From: a virus
Virus record (IMG/VR): IMGVR_UViG_3300021440_000022
Coordinates: 1 to 64,000 of that record
DNA length: 64,000 nucleotides
Direction: 5' to 3' (one strand)
The notes beneath the pieces were generated by a model that saw only the letters and a list, made by a program, of their open reading frames with translations, was not told the DNA's origin and searched no databases. The position numbers and the translations under genes were made by a program. Numbering within the stretch: position 1 is the first letter of the stretch; each line of letters opens with the position of its first letter. Below are positions 1 to 9,139 of the stretch, one piece after another.

Positions 1-3000
1 GGTTTCCGATCATCCAGCCGAAGAAGTCGTTCAGGTCCTCGCCCAGCGGCGCCAGGATGTCCAGCAGACCCCGGGTGCCTGGGATCTTCACCAGGTGCTG
101 GCCGTTGTCCGCCCACGCCGCCTGTCCGTGCAGCAGCAGCCCCCGCATCACCGACGACGCGCCGCCGTTGGCCAGCCGCGCCGCCACGTACGGGTCTTGG
201 TCCACGGGCAGGCCTCCAAGCTCGCGCTCGACGGCCTGGGAGATGCCGGTGAACTGGTCAAGGTAGCCCTGCTGGAACTGCCGCCCCCAGTTGTCCTTCC
301 AGGCCTCCACGGCCCGGCCGTAGAACTCGCGGACCTTGTCGCCGGCCCGGCGCAGGCGGCTGCGGGTGTCGATGCCGGCCCGCGCCAGGGCCTCGCGTTG
401 CTCCGGCGTGTGGCGGTCCACGCTCAGGCTCGCGTCGTTGCCGGCTGGCGCGGTGGCGGCGCTTTGGCTGGTGGCCTGGCTGCTTGCCTGGCTGCTGGAG
501 TACTCCTTCATCGCCTGCACGACGGCATCGCGCGCGGCCATTACGTCGCTCAGGTACTTGTCGGTGCCGTACGGGCGCTCGTTGCGCAGGCGCTCCAGCA
601 CGCCGTTGAGGAAGTCGCGCACGGCGCCGAGCACGCGCTGGAACAGGCCCGGTCGGCCCTCCTGCAGGCCGCGCCAGAACGCGGGATCGGTGAAGTTGTC
701 GCCGACGATGTCAGCCACCAGTTCCTCGCGGACCGTCTGCGCGCTTGGGACGGTCAGCGCGGCGTTGTTGTAGGTCTTGGCGATCTCCCTGAAGTGCTCA
801 CCAGGGTCCTTGATGAGCGCATCCAGCCGCTCAGCGAGTCGGTCGTACAACTCCGGCTTGTCTCTGCGCATCTGGTGCAGCAGCTCGTGCCCGAGCACGG
901 ACATGACCGGCCGCTTCGTGCCGGCGTTCATGAACAACAAGTCGGGCCGGCTAGACAGGGCCACACCGTTGATTCTGGCGGTTCCACCTCCCTCCGACGT
1001 GAACAGCACCACGCGCTTTTTGAAGAGGGCACGCATCATCGCCACGGCCGCGAAACGTTCCTGCTCGGCTGCAGACGCACCCTTCTCGATCCGCGTGATA
1101 GCCGGCGCCGCCGTCAGCGTGAACCGCCGCTCCTTGCCACCGGAAAGTTTTCGCTCCAGGTAGGCCACGGCCTCAACGTCGGCAGCGCTGGCCTGGCCGC
1201 CGGCCACTGCTGCGGCTGCATCACGGCCCAGGTCAAGCTGGGCGTCCGGGTACTTCTCCGCGAGCTTTGCCAGGTGCTCGGCGCGGATGAAGAAGCCGCC
1301 GTCCTTCTTGAAGGTGTACTCGTCCACCTCCTTGGCCTGAGCCAGCGTCAGGTCCTTGCGGACCACGCCCTTCAGCAGCTTTCCCTTCTGGGTGGTGTGC
1401 TCCACCAGCACGGCACCGGTGGCGGCGGCCAGCGCTTCGCCCTGCTGTGTGGCCGCAGCCTTCTCGGCTTTGGCCGCTGACCTCGGCGCAGGCGCGGGAG
1501 CGGCCGGCGCTTGCGCCTCTTTGCCGGTCTGGACGCCTGCGCGCGGCTTCAGCTCCAGGCCCTCCATGCGGTCAAACAGTTCGTTGATGTCCTTGGCGTC
1601 GGTGTAGTCGCGGTTTATCTGCTGCGGCGGCTGCTCGTCCTTCTTCGTCTTCTCGATCACGACGACGCGCGTCATCACCTGCGTGCCGGCGCGCTCGAAC
1701 GTCACGGCCGGCAGCTTGATGTCCGCCACCAGGTGCAGGCCCTCGGCCGGCCGCACGGACTTTGTGCGAGGTCCCGTGGGGTTGACCTCTGTGATCGACT
1801 GCACCGTGACCGTGGTGTCGTAGTTGTAGCCCGGGGCCCGAACCATTACGACGTCGCCCCGTTCAGCGCCGACTGGCTTCCCGACCACGCGCGCCTCCGG
1901 CTCCCAGGCCGCACTGGTCTTCAGCGTGTCGCCGCGGTAGACCGGCCCCAGGGTCGGGTGCTCGAACAGCGGCTTCAGCGGCCTCTGCTCCTCCTCGTAG
2001 AACCACTTGTCGAACTTCTTGTCGGCGGCCGGGCCCGTCGGGATCAATGCCACGATACGGCCGCCCTCGCGCAGGTGCTGCTCGGCTGCCTTCGCCAGGT
2101 GGTCGATCGCGGTCCGGCCGGCGGTGCCGAAAGGCGGGTTCATGGCGATGCCGTCGTACTTGTTGACGACGTTCAGGTCCTCGAAGTCACCGCGGATGAT
2201 CTTGCCGTCGAAGACCATGGCCAGGCGCGAGCCCAGGGTGTTGCTGGGCTCTACGGCCGTGCGGTTGGCTGTCTCCGGGAACCAGCGGGCAATGGCGCCG
2301 TGGCCGGCGCTTGGCTCCAGCGCGTCCTCGCCACCGCGCAGGTCCAGCATCTGCACCATCTTCAGGCCGACGGGCTCGGGCGTGGCGAAGTAGTCGGTGC
2401 CCTCCTTCGCCTTGGTCTTGGCCGTCTTCTTGGCCGTGCCGAAGTAGAACGCCTTCGCGCGGTCGTACTCGGTCACGGCCTCGTTGGCGAGCCGGTCACG
2501 CTCCTTGCCGCCGGTGCCCTCGCCTTCGTGGCCGGCGGGGAAGTCGCCGCTCTCCTCGAAGCCGGCGATGAACGCGTCCTTGAGCGCGCGCGCGAGCTCG
2601 CCGGTGGCCAGGTTCTCGGCGGCGCTGGCGCGCTCGGCGATCGTCTGCGCGAACGCCCACCGCTCCCAGTTCGTGCCGGTGTTGAGGTAGCGGAAGATGG
2701 CGTTGCTGACCTGGCCCGTGCGGTAGATGCGCCCTTCCTGCTGGATGCTCATCGTCGGCTGCGTCGGCAGCCCCAGGTTGAACAGCACCCGCTGGTGCTT
2801 GCCGGTGGTGTCGTGGCCGCTCCAGCCCTTGTTCTTGGCCGACTGCACGAGCGCAACCTGCGGGCCGACGTCGTCGTCGTTGAAGCGCTTGTACCTGGCC
2901 AGCAGGTCCGGCTTCTTCTCGTCGCCGTTGATGAGCAAGACGCCAGGGAACTCGCGCTTGAACCTGGTGATTGGCGACACCAGTTCGGCCAGCAGGCGGT

Positions 3001-6000
3001 CGCCGGCGAGGTTTGGAAATGCGTTCCTGAACTCCGCGGCGGCGGCGTTGCGGGCCTCCAGCACGGCCTTGTACTTGTCGAACCCCTCCTCGTCCATGTG
3101 ATCTGGGCGCCTCAGTGGCGCATCGATCTGGGCGAAGGCGAAAGGGTTGCGCGAGCCGCCCTTCTTGAAGTCGTGGAAGACCACCACCTTGCGGCCGATG
3201 GCCATGTGGTCGCGCACGTGCTGGATCACCTCCTTGGCCTTGATCGCCTCCAGCAGGTACCGGCGCACCAGGTGCCCGGTCTTGCCGAACAACTGGTCGT
3301 TCAGTTCGGCCTCGATGAAGGCCCAGCCGTCCACCGCATCCTCCTTGTCCTTCTTCTCGATCCTGGATGTCTTGGCCTGGTCGCGGATCCACTCGATCGC
3401 GCGGTCAATCTCGTTGCCCACCGCCGACTCGGCAAGGATGAAGCGGCGGTCGTAGTCGGCATCGACGTCGAGCATGCGCCCAGACAGCACGCCCTGCTTC
3501 TTCAGCCAGCCGTTGAACTGGCGCTGCAGCAGGCCTCGGTCAACCTTCGAGTCCGGCTCCGTGAGCTTGCCATAGCGCATGCGGTAACCGAAGTGCTGCA
3601 TGAAGAACTTCTCGCGGGCGCCGCCCTCGTTGTAGCCTGGGCTCGCCTGCTCTTTCGCGCCAGCCCCGTCCGGGTCGTAGTCGAAGAGGTAGCCGTCGGC
3701 CCAGTCCACCGTCTTCTCGTAGGCGAACGGCGTTGCCGACAGGCCTGCCACGCGCGTGCGCTTCTCGCCCTGCCTGGCCGCCACATCTTCCTCGACGCGT
3801 TTGCGGGCCTCTTTCAGTTTCTTGTTCAGCGGCTCGTAGCGCTGGCGCAGCGCCTCGATCTGGGCGTCCAGATTCTTCCTCTGCTCGGCCCCGGTTCCGA
3901 GCCGATCCTTCTCAAGCTTGGCGATCTGGTCCGACAGGTCGCGGCGCGTGTTCACGTCGTCGCGGTTGAGCATGGCGAAGCGGTCGCTGACGCCGCGCGG
4001 GTGCAGCGTGATCGCCCGCAGCGCGTCCAGCGCCTTGGTCTGCTTGCCGTCGGCCGACTGCATCAGCATGTGCACTTCGTCCGGCACCACCAGGTCCCAG
4101 GAGCGGCCGGCCAGGGCATCGTTCTCGCCCAGGTTCGCGTAGGTCGTGATCGTCACGCCGCGGCCGGCATCCTTCGTGTCCGCCAGCGCCTTGATGTCGA
4201 GCCCCAACGACGTCCCCGACTCGATCCAGTCGGCCATGATCTTGGCATCCGGCACGACGATCAGGACGTCACGCTTGCCGGCTCGGACGAAGCGCTTGAC
4301 GATGCCGAGTCCGCTGAAGGTCTTGCCGGTCCCCGTCCCGTTTGTAAACAGCATGCCGTAGCCGCCTGGCTTCGAGAACCGCTGCTCGGCCTTGAACACG
4401 TCGTCCTGCTGGCCTGGTTGCAGGTATGGCAACGTCGCCCGGATGTTGTCGATCCCGGGCTCCTGCTTCACCGATTCGGCGGCGCGCTGGGCTGCTCGCT
4501 TTTCCGTAGCACTGGCCCACGCAGCAGTAGGCCGCGCAGCCGGTCCTGCTGGCCTGGGGTCAGGCTGAACTCCCGGGATGCCAGGATCGTCGCTTCGCTC
4601 ACCGTCGTCAGTTCCGGCATCGAAGAGCGAAGGCTCTGCCGCCCGGCCGCTTCCACGTAGCGGCTGATCGCCAAGTTCTCGAAGAGGAGAGGCGCCACCA
4701 GTAGGTACGCCCGCGTTGTCCGGGCGTCCGCGCCGAGCGCTTCCAGTTCGTTTTCCATCGGTCTGAGGGCCTTCACCAAGTCCTCGGCCTGAAAGAGCTT
4801 CTCCCACCTCTCGCTCGACATTTCCTGCGTCGCCGCGATCTCGTTCCACACCGGTGTCGGCGTCTCGTACATTGCCCTGCTCCTCTGCGGCCGCAGCCGT
4901 CTCGTCCAGCTTGCCAAGTGGCGTCATGTCGGTCTGGAGCGCCGCAGCGCGGGGGTCGTAGTAGACCGCCGCATACCAGCTCTTCAGGTATGGGCGCACC
5001 ACCTCGCCCAAGTCATCGATCATTGCCTTCGCGTAGGCAGCGAACGTGCGCGCACCCTTCTCAATGTGGTAGCCGGTCAGCGTGATGCCGGCCTGGAACA
5101 CCTCCGGGTCCAGCGCCCCGCCTTGGCCCTTCTTCGTGCCTGGCCGGCCTGGCTGCTCCAGCTTCTTGCGCAGCAGCGCCCGGGCCCGCTCGGCGGCGTC
5201 CTCGGTGAAGATCGTGTTCTTGCTGACTTCCTGTTTTCCCGACTCTTTTGTGGGCGGTGGTGCCGGCGGAACAGCTTCGGCCGCCGCTGGTGCCAGTGCT
5301 GCCGGCGCAGCTTCGATGCCAAGGTCCCGTTGCGTCAGCCCAAGCTTCTCCATCATTGGCGCCAGCAGGCTCACCGGCTTGTCGCCCAACAGCACCGCAC
5401 CTATGGCGTCGGCAATGATCTCGTCTGGCTTCCTGGCGTGCCGCCGAAACCGATCATTGGCGTGGTTGTGCACGCCCGGCCTGAACTCGCGCGAGGCAGC
5501 TACCAGGTCGTCCCAGTTGGAGATGTAGCGCTGCACCTCGCTCTTCGGGAACCCGCGGAACCCCAACTGGCGCTTTTTCATCACCACGTGGCCAAGCTCG
5601 TGAGCGAAGACATGTGCCTTTGACACGTCGCGCTGGCTATCAACGTCGCCGTCAGGGATCGTCACCATGTCGCCGGTGGCGTGCCAACCGCCTGCACTCT
5701 CTGTGACGCTCACTCCGAGGGATTTCGCGACGGCCATCAGCCGCTCGATCCTTGCCCGGCCGGCAGACTGCGCCACCGGCTCAGCGGTCGGCGCTACCCC
5801 AGCGGCTTGTACACCGGCGCCGGTGGCAGTGGGTACTCCCGGCCTGGCGGCTGGGATGCTTGGTGCTGGCGCTGGCGCTTCAACTGGCGCGGCTTCTGCT
5901 GCTGGTGGGGCTGCATCGGTGGGCTGACCTTTCGCTTCGGTGGTGGTTGGCTTGGCCGTCTCGGCCGGGAAGAACTTCTGGCGCGGGCCCAGGGCGCGAG

Positions 6001-9000
6001 CGGCCTTGACCGCAGTCAGCGCTTCTTCGGTGCTGGCCCCGGCCGGCACCCGCACGGGTTCCCCACTGTCATAGTCCAGCAGCTCGTGGCCTTCCAGCCA
6101 CGGCGTGTGCGTCCCGTCTGGGTTCGTGCGCAGCTCCAGCGGCACCGCCTGCTTCGGCGTAATGCCTACCCGGGCGATCACGCGAGTGGCGTCAGCGCCT
6201 CTTCCACCGACCAGCCGAGTTCCAGCCGCTGTCGAATCGTTGACGGAACCATCCCGAGTTCGCGTGCCCACCTTTTCAGTGGTTGCGACCGCCCCTGGTG
6301 TTCCAGCATTCTGTGCTTGCTGCCGGGCAGCATCTTGCCGACCAGCAGGATCTTCTCTGCCGGCAAACCTCGGTTCATCCGTGCGTACAGCGTCGTTGCC
6401 CGCACCCCCAGTTCGCGAGACCACTCGGCCAGAGTCTGCGTCTTGCCGTTGTACTCCAGGAGCCTGACGAACCCCGGCCGGTTCTGCGACTGCTGCTCCT
6501 TTGTCGCCCACCGGACGTTGCCCGGCTGATACCCCAGACAGCCCTTTATCCGGTCCACTGAGTGCTGCGGCGTCGGCTTGGGGCCCAGTTCCTCCAGGAA
6601 CAGCAGAAAGTCGGCCTCCCACTCCGGGCACATCTTGATCCCCTTCGCGCCGTACTCCGGGTAGTCGCGGCAATTCGGGTCGTTGCACCGACGTCGCGCG
6701 TGCTGCCACGCTGTCCACTCCGGGCTTCTGGTCATTCTGTGTTTCGTCATGCCCCTTATTGTAGGAGTCGCTGGTAGCGCTCGGGAACTCGCGAACCAAT
6801 GGGAGTAGCTTCGTGATCGGAGCATCAAGGCGAATTACCGATACCGGTTCACCATCGTCAAGTTTCGCGAGCCACTGGTGATGGCCGTCAAGCACATAGC
6901 CATCGGACGAAACAAGGATAGATCGATTGGTGTCTGTGAACCCCTTGGCCTGAGCCACCTTGGCAGGTGAGAACTCGGCCTGTGTCGGTTTTAGGTCTTC
7001 GGCCGGCACGGCAGCCTCCGCAGCGTAGTCAACGCCACGAGCGCGCAGGAACTGCACCAGGGCGCTTCTATCGCCAGCCTTGATCTGTGGCATCTCGGCG
7101 CGCGGCACACCCTTCGTGCCGGTGTCTGGCTTGAACTCAGCCCAGTCGTTCTGGGGCGACGTGGCCGCGGCGTGGGCTGCCTCGTCGATGCCAGCAGCGG
7201 CAGGGGCCGGCGCAGGAACCTGGTCAGCCGGCTCGCTCAGGCCGCTGTAGTCGGGCTCGGCGGCAGCCGGTGTTCCAGTTTTTGCTGCCTCCGTCCCAGT
7301 TTCGGCCGCTTTCGTCTCGCCGGCCTGGGCCGCACGCTCCTCCGGCAGCACCACCGGCCCAGCTTCCAGCGAATCCAGCACGTGCACGTCAACCGGCGCA
7401 CCCACCAGGTCACGCTTCTGCAGGGCCTGCACGAACCGAGAGTAGAAGGGCCCGAGCTGGGCGGCCGGGATCCCCTCTGCCGCGGCCTTGGCCCGCGCCA
7501 CCGCGCTCGGCGGGATGCCGTACTGGGCCGCCGTGTTCTCGAAAATCGCCGTCGTCTTCGAGCGCTGCGTCTTGGCGTCGTCCGACACCAGCGGCGGCTC
7601 CACGCGGAAACCGCGGGCGTTGGCAATGGCGTATGGATTGGCGCCCCACTTGTCCACTGCCATGCGCTCGGCCTGGGTCAGTCCGCTGCGCGCCACCGCA
7701 GCGTCTGCTTGGCGCATCGCGTCACGGCCCTGGACGATCGCCGCTGGACCGCCGCCCATCACCGCGGTCTGGCCGATGGTGACCTTCAGCGTCTCGCCGG
7801 CCTGCTCAAGGTAGTCCTGCAGCGTCGCGTTGGGCGACTGAGCCGCCGGTCCGGCCTTGTCGGCCAGGAACTGAATCGCCGTGGTTAGTTGCTCGCCCGG
7901 GATCTCCTTGCGGATCAGTTCGCCGAATGTCTTGGCCATCTCGCCCGGCGGCAAGTCGCGCACAACGCCCTTCAGCAACTTGATCTGCTGCGTGAATCCG
8001 AAGCGCTCTCCAAGCACTTCCGCGGCACCCATGATCCCGGCTCGGGAAAGCGAGTCCTGCATGCTGAACCCGGAGTTCCTACCGGTGTTGTACTCCGACA
8101 GGGCCGTCTGCGTGAACAGGGCGCGCATGGCGGGACCGCCGCCAAGCCCAACGACCAGCGTCGGCACGGATTGCCCGATGCTGTTCGTGACGTCGGCCAC
8201 CAGCTTTTTGGTGCCCTGCATGTCCTGCATCGCACCGCTTTGAAACACGTCCCCTTCTTTTGAAGCGGCGCCAGCAATCCCGGCCACCGTGTCAAGGCCA
8301 GCGAGGTCTGCCGCCAGGCGAACCGCACCGAACAACGAATTGCTGACGCCCACGCTGGCGGTTACTGCGCCTCTGGCTACCGGGTTGTCCGTGAAGTCAC
8401 GGAAGTTTGCGGCGGCCTCTTGCGTCGGACTGAGGGCGGTCAGGTACTGGGGCCCGCGCGCGTTTTGCTCACGGATCTTGCGCAGTTGCTTGAGCCGCTC
8501 CGGCTCGATGGAGCCTTCCTCAATCTGCGCGTCAGAGTACCCAGGTCGCGGCGGCACCTTGTCCATGAAGGCGCCAAATGTTTCAGGTCCTTTGACTGGC
8601 GCCCCGCCACGGCCGCCGATGTTCCAGCGCGGAGCCGCTTGTGATGACGGGGGCGCCGCATTCTGCTCCTGGTCCAATTTGGCGGCTTCAGAGTCATGCA
8701 GCCGCTGTGCGTACTCTGTGGCCGCCTCTGGGGTCTTGAAAACACCAAGGTGCCTGCCAGTCTTACGGTACTGGTCGATGGCCTCTTCGTCGCTCATTAC
8801 GCGCCCGGCATCGCTCACGGTAGGCATCAGGACTTCGCGGCCGTCGATGTTCGCGCTGATCGACCGAACCGTGCTGGTAGAGCCGTCACCATTCTTGACG
8901 CGCGGCCGGTTCGACATGTCGATGTTGCCGGCCTCAAGCTGGTCAGACGCCAGCGACGGGTTGGTGACGCCGCGTCCCCCCGCGACACCCGACGGCCTGA

Positions 9001-9139
9001 CGCCATCCGGAAGAGGCTTCCGTGCCTCGGCGGTGCGAAGTGCGTCCGTCTGCTGGCGCGCCACCCGAGCGATCACGTCGTCCGGGGTACCCTCCTCGAA
9101 GTCGAGGACCGTGCCGTCATACAGTTCTGCTTGTGGCAT
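1..9139 (-). CDS. giant polyvalent virion protein, N-terminal 3,046 codons (partial)
   Basis: This frame is open from an ATG at 9139 to base 1 with no stop and continues from base 64000. It is probably packaged and injected with the DNA (inferred from family and position). Visible along it: a short N-terminal region typical of phage internal proteins; a ParB-like segment at about residues 680-790 (VLDGHHQW near 748); a zinc-peptidase motif HELGH at 1180; an SF2 helicase with Walker A GTGTGKT near 1601, DEVH near 1687 and QQEGRIYRTGQ near 2133; an N6-adenine methylase with LEPSAGHG near 2272 and NPPFG at 2334; a second peptidase motif HELLHQ near 2751; then the start of an LPD38-type domain. 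The ATG overlaps the stop region of the 9140-10747 gene. Two other genes are nested inside in a different frame. Linkers rich in Ala, Pro and Glu separate the domains. Confidence 0.93.
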   Translation of the reverse strand, partial: MPQAELYDGTVLDFEEGTPDDVIARVARQQTDALRTAEARKPLPDGVRPSGVAGGRGVTNPSLASDQLEAGNIDMSNRPRVKNGDGSTSTVRSISANIDGREVLMPTVSDAGRVMSDEEAIDQYRKTGRHLGVFKTPEAATEYAQRLHDSEAAKLDQEQNAAPPSSQAAPRWNIGGRGGAPVKGPETFGAFMDKVPPRPGYSDAQIEEGSIEPERLKQLRKIREQNARGPQYLTALSPTQEAAANFRDFTDNPVARGAVTASVGVSNSLFGAVRLAADLAGLDTVAGIAGAASKEGDVFQSGAMQDMQGTKKLVADVTNSIGQSVPTLVVGLGGGPAMRALFTQTALSEYNTGRNSGFSMQDSLSRAGIMGAAEVLGERFGFTQQIKLLKGVVRDLPPGEMAKTFGELIRKEIPGEQLTTAIQFLADKAGPAAQSPNATLQDYLEQAGETLKVTIGQTAVMGGGPAAIVQGRDAMRQADAAVARSGLTQAERMAVDKWGANPYAIANARGFRVEPPLVSDDAKTQRSKTTAIFENTAAQYGIPPSAVARAKAAAEGIPAAQLGPFYSRFVQALQKRDLVGAPVDVHVLDSLEAGPVVLPEERAAQAGETKAAETGTEAAKTGTPAAAEPDYSGLSEPADQVPAPAPAAAGIDEAAHAAATSPQNDWAEFKPDTGTKGVPRAEMPQIKAGDRSALVQFLRARGVDYAAEAAVPAEDLKPTQAEFSPAKVAQAKGFTDTNRSILVSSDGYVLDGHHQWLAKLDDGEPVSVIRLDAPITKLLPLVREFPSATSDSYNKGHDETQNDQKPGVDSVAARATSVQRPELPRLPGVRREGDQDVPGVGGRLSAVPGGTGPQADAAALSGPDKGLSGVSAGQRPVGDKGAAVAEPAGVRQAPGVQRQDADSGRVVSRTGGAGNDAVRTDEPRFAGREDPAGRQDAARQQAQNAGTPGAVATTEKVGTRTRDGSVNDSTAAGTRLVGGRGADATRVIARVGITPKQAVPLELRTNPDGTHTPWLEGHELLDYDSGEPVRVPAGASTEEALTAVKAARALGPRQKFFPAETAKPTTTEAKGQPTDAAPPAAEAAPVEAPAPAPSIPAARPGVPTATGAGVQAAGVAPTAEPVAQSAGRARIERLMAVAKSLGVSVTESAGGWHATGDMVTIPDGDVDSQRDVSKAHVFAHELGHVVMKKRQLGFRGFPKSEVQRYISNWDDLVAASREFRPGVHNHANDRFRRHARKPDEIIADAIGAVLLGDKPVSLLAPMMEKLGLTQRDLGIEAAPAALAPAAAEAVPPAPPPTKESGKQEVSKNTIFTEDAAERARALLRKKLEQPGRPGTKKGQGGALDPEVFQAGITLTGYHIEKGARTFAAYAKAMIDDLGEVVRPYLKSWYAAVYYDPRAAALQTDMTPLGKLDETAAAAEEQGNVRDADTGVERDRGDAGNVEREVGEALSGRGLGEGPQTDGKRTGSARRGRPDNAGVPTGGASPLRELGDQPLRGSGRAAEPSLFDAGTDDGERSDDPGIPGVQPDPRPAGPAARPTAAWASATEKRAAQRAAESVKQEPGIDNIRATLPYLQPGQQDDVFKAEQRFSKPGGYGMLFTNGTGTGKTFSGLGIVKRFVRAGKRDVLIVVPDAKIMADWIESGTSLGLDIKALADTKDAGRGVTITTYANLGENDALAGRSWDLVVPDEVHMLMQSADGKQTKALDALRAITLHPRGVSDRFAMLNRDDVNTRRDLSDQIAKLEKDRLGTGAEQRKNLDAQIEALRQRYEPLNKKLKEARKRVEEDVAARQGEKRTRVAGLSATPFAYEKTVDWADGYLFDYDPDGAGAKEQASPGYNEGGAREKFFMQHFGYRMRYGKLTEPDSKVDRGLLQRQFNGWLKKQGVLSGRMLDVDADYDRRFILAESAVGNEIDRAIEWIRDQAKTSRIEKKDKEDAVDGWAFIEAELNDQLFGKTGHLVRRYLLEAIKAKEVIQHVRDHMAIGRKVVVFHDFKKGGSRNPFAFAQIDAPLRRPDHMDEEGFDKYKAVLEARNAAAAEFRNAFPNLAGDRLLAELVSPITRFKREFPGVLLINGDEKKPDLLARYKRFNDDDVGPQVALVQSAKNKGWSGHDTTGKHQRVLFNLGLPTQPTMSIQQEGRIYRTGQVSNAIFRYLNTGTNWERWAFAQTIAERASAAENLATGELARALKDAFIAGFEESGDFPAGHEGEGTGGKERDRLANEAVTEYDRAKAFYFGTAKKTAKTKAKEGTDYFATPEPVGLKMVQMLDLRGGEDALEPSAGHGAIARWFPETANRTAVEPSNTLGSRLAMVFDGKIIRGDFEDLNVVNKYDGIAMNPPFGTAGRTAIDHLAKAAEQHLREGGRIVALIPTGPAADKKFDKWFYEEEQRPLKPLFEHPTLGPVYRGDTLKTSAAWEPEARVVGKPVGAERGDVVMVRAPGYNYDTTVTVQSITEVNPTGPRTKSVRPAEGLHLVADIKLPAVTFERAGTQVMTRVVVIEKTKKDEQPPQQINRDYTDAKDINELFDRMEGLELKPRAGVQTGKEAQAPAAPAPAPRSAAKAEKAAATQQGEALAAATGAVLVEHTTQKGKLLKGVVRKDLTLAQAKEVDEYTFKKDGGFFIRAEHLAKLAEKYPDAQLDLGRDAAAAVAGGQASAADVEAVAYLERKLSGGKERRFTLTAAPAITRIEKGASAAEQERFAAVAMMRALFKKRVVLFTSEGGGTARINGVALSSRPDLLFMNAGTKRPVMSVLGHELLHQMRRDKPELYDRLAERLDALIKDPGEHFREIAKTYNNAALTVPSAQTVREELVADIVGDNFTDPAFWRGLQEGRPGLFQRVLGAVRDFLNGVLERLRNERPYGTDKYLSDVMAARDAVVQAMKEYSSSQASSQATSQSAATAPAGNDASLSVDRHTPEQREALARAGIDTRSRLRRAGDKVREFYGRAVEAWKDNWGRQFQQGYLDQFTGISQAVERELGGLPVDQDPYVAARLANGGASSVMRGLLLHGQAAWADNGQHLVKIPGTRGLLDILAPLGEDLNDFFGWMIGN
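4468..4872 (-). CDS. nested 134-aa gene inside the giant gene
   Basis: This ORF lies in a different frame from the giant gene, between its second peptidase-like segment and the helicase. Its sequence looks like natural protein (WEKLFQAEDLVKAL, then AYLLVAPLLFENLAISRYVE), whereas the giant frame over the same bases reads as Gly/Arg/Pro-rich filler. An AGAGGAG Shine-Dalgarno sequence sits 7 bases before the ATG. It resembles a small helical module that I recall from other phage polyvalent proteins; the function is unknown. It may be translated on its own, or it may be a displaced module reached by frameshifting. Confidence 0.7.
   Translation of the reverse strand: MYETPTPVWNEIAATQEMSSERWEKLFQAEDLVKALRPMENELEALGADARTTRAYLLVAPLLFENLAISRYVEAAGRQSLRSSMPELTTVSEATILASREFSLTPGQQDRLRGLLLRGPVLRKSEQPSAPPNR
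6178..6750 (-). CDS. HNH homing-type endonuclease nested in the giant gene
   Basis: The 190-residue product starts with an HNH nuclease domain of the homing type. SPEWTAW and a C-x-D-P-N-C stretch are followed by the DRI...GYQPGNVRWAT core and a trailing ENR-like QNRP. Two HTH-like repeats follow at its C-terminus (GKTQTLAEWSRELGV and GRSQPLKRWARELGM), which probably bind DNA. It lies in another frame of the giant gene, whose own frame stays open across it, just after the ParB-like segment. AAGGGG precedes the ATG closely. Such nucleases usually spread by cutting copies of their insertion site. I see no intron or intein signature. Confidence 0.85.
   Translation of the reverse strand: MTKHRMTRSPEWTAWQHARRRCNDPNCRDYPEYGAKGIKMCPEWEADFLLFLEELGPKPTPQHSVDRIKGCLGYQPGNVRWATKEQQSQNRPGFVRLLEYNGKTQTLAEWSRELGVRATTLYARMNRGLPAEKILLVGKMLPGSKHRMLEHQGRSQPLKRWARELGMVPSTIRQRLELGWSVEEALTPLA

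Noticed and set aside
1511-4660. 1,049-codon open frame on the plus strand
   Set aside because: It is antisense to the helicase/methylase part of the giant gene, whose motifs are clear; its translation is Leu/Arg/Val-rich without motifs or a ribosome site.
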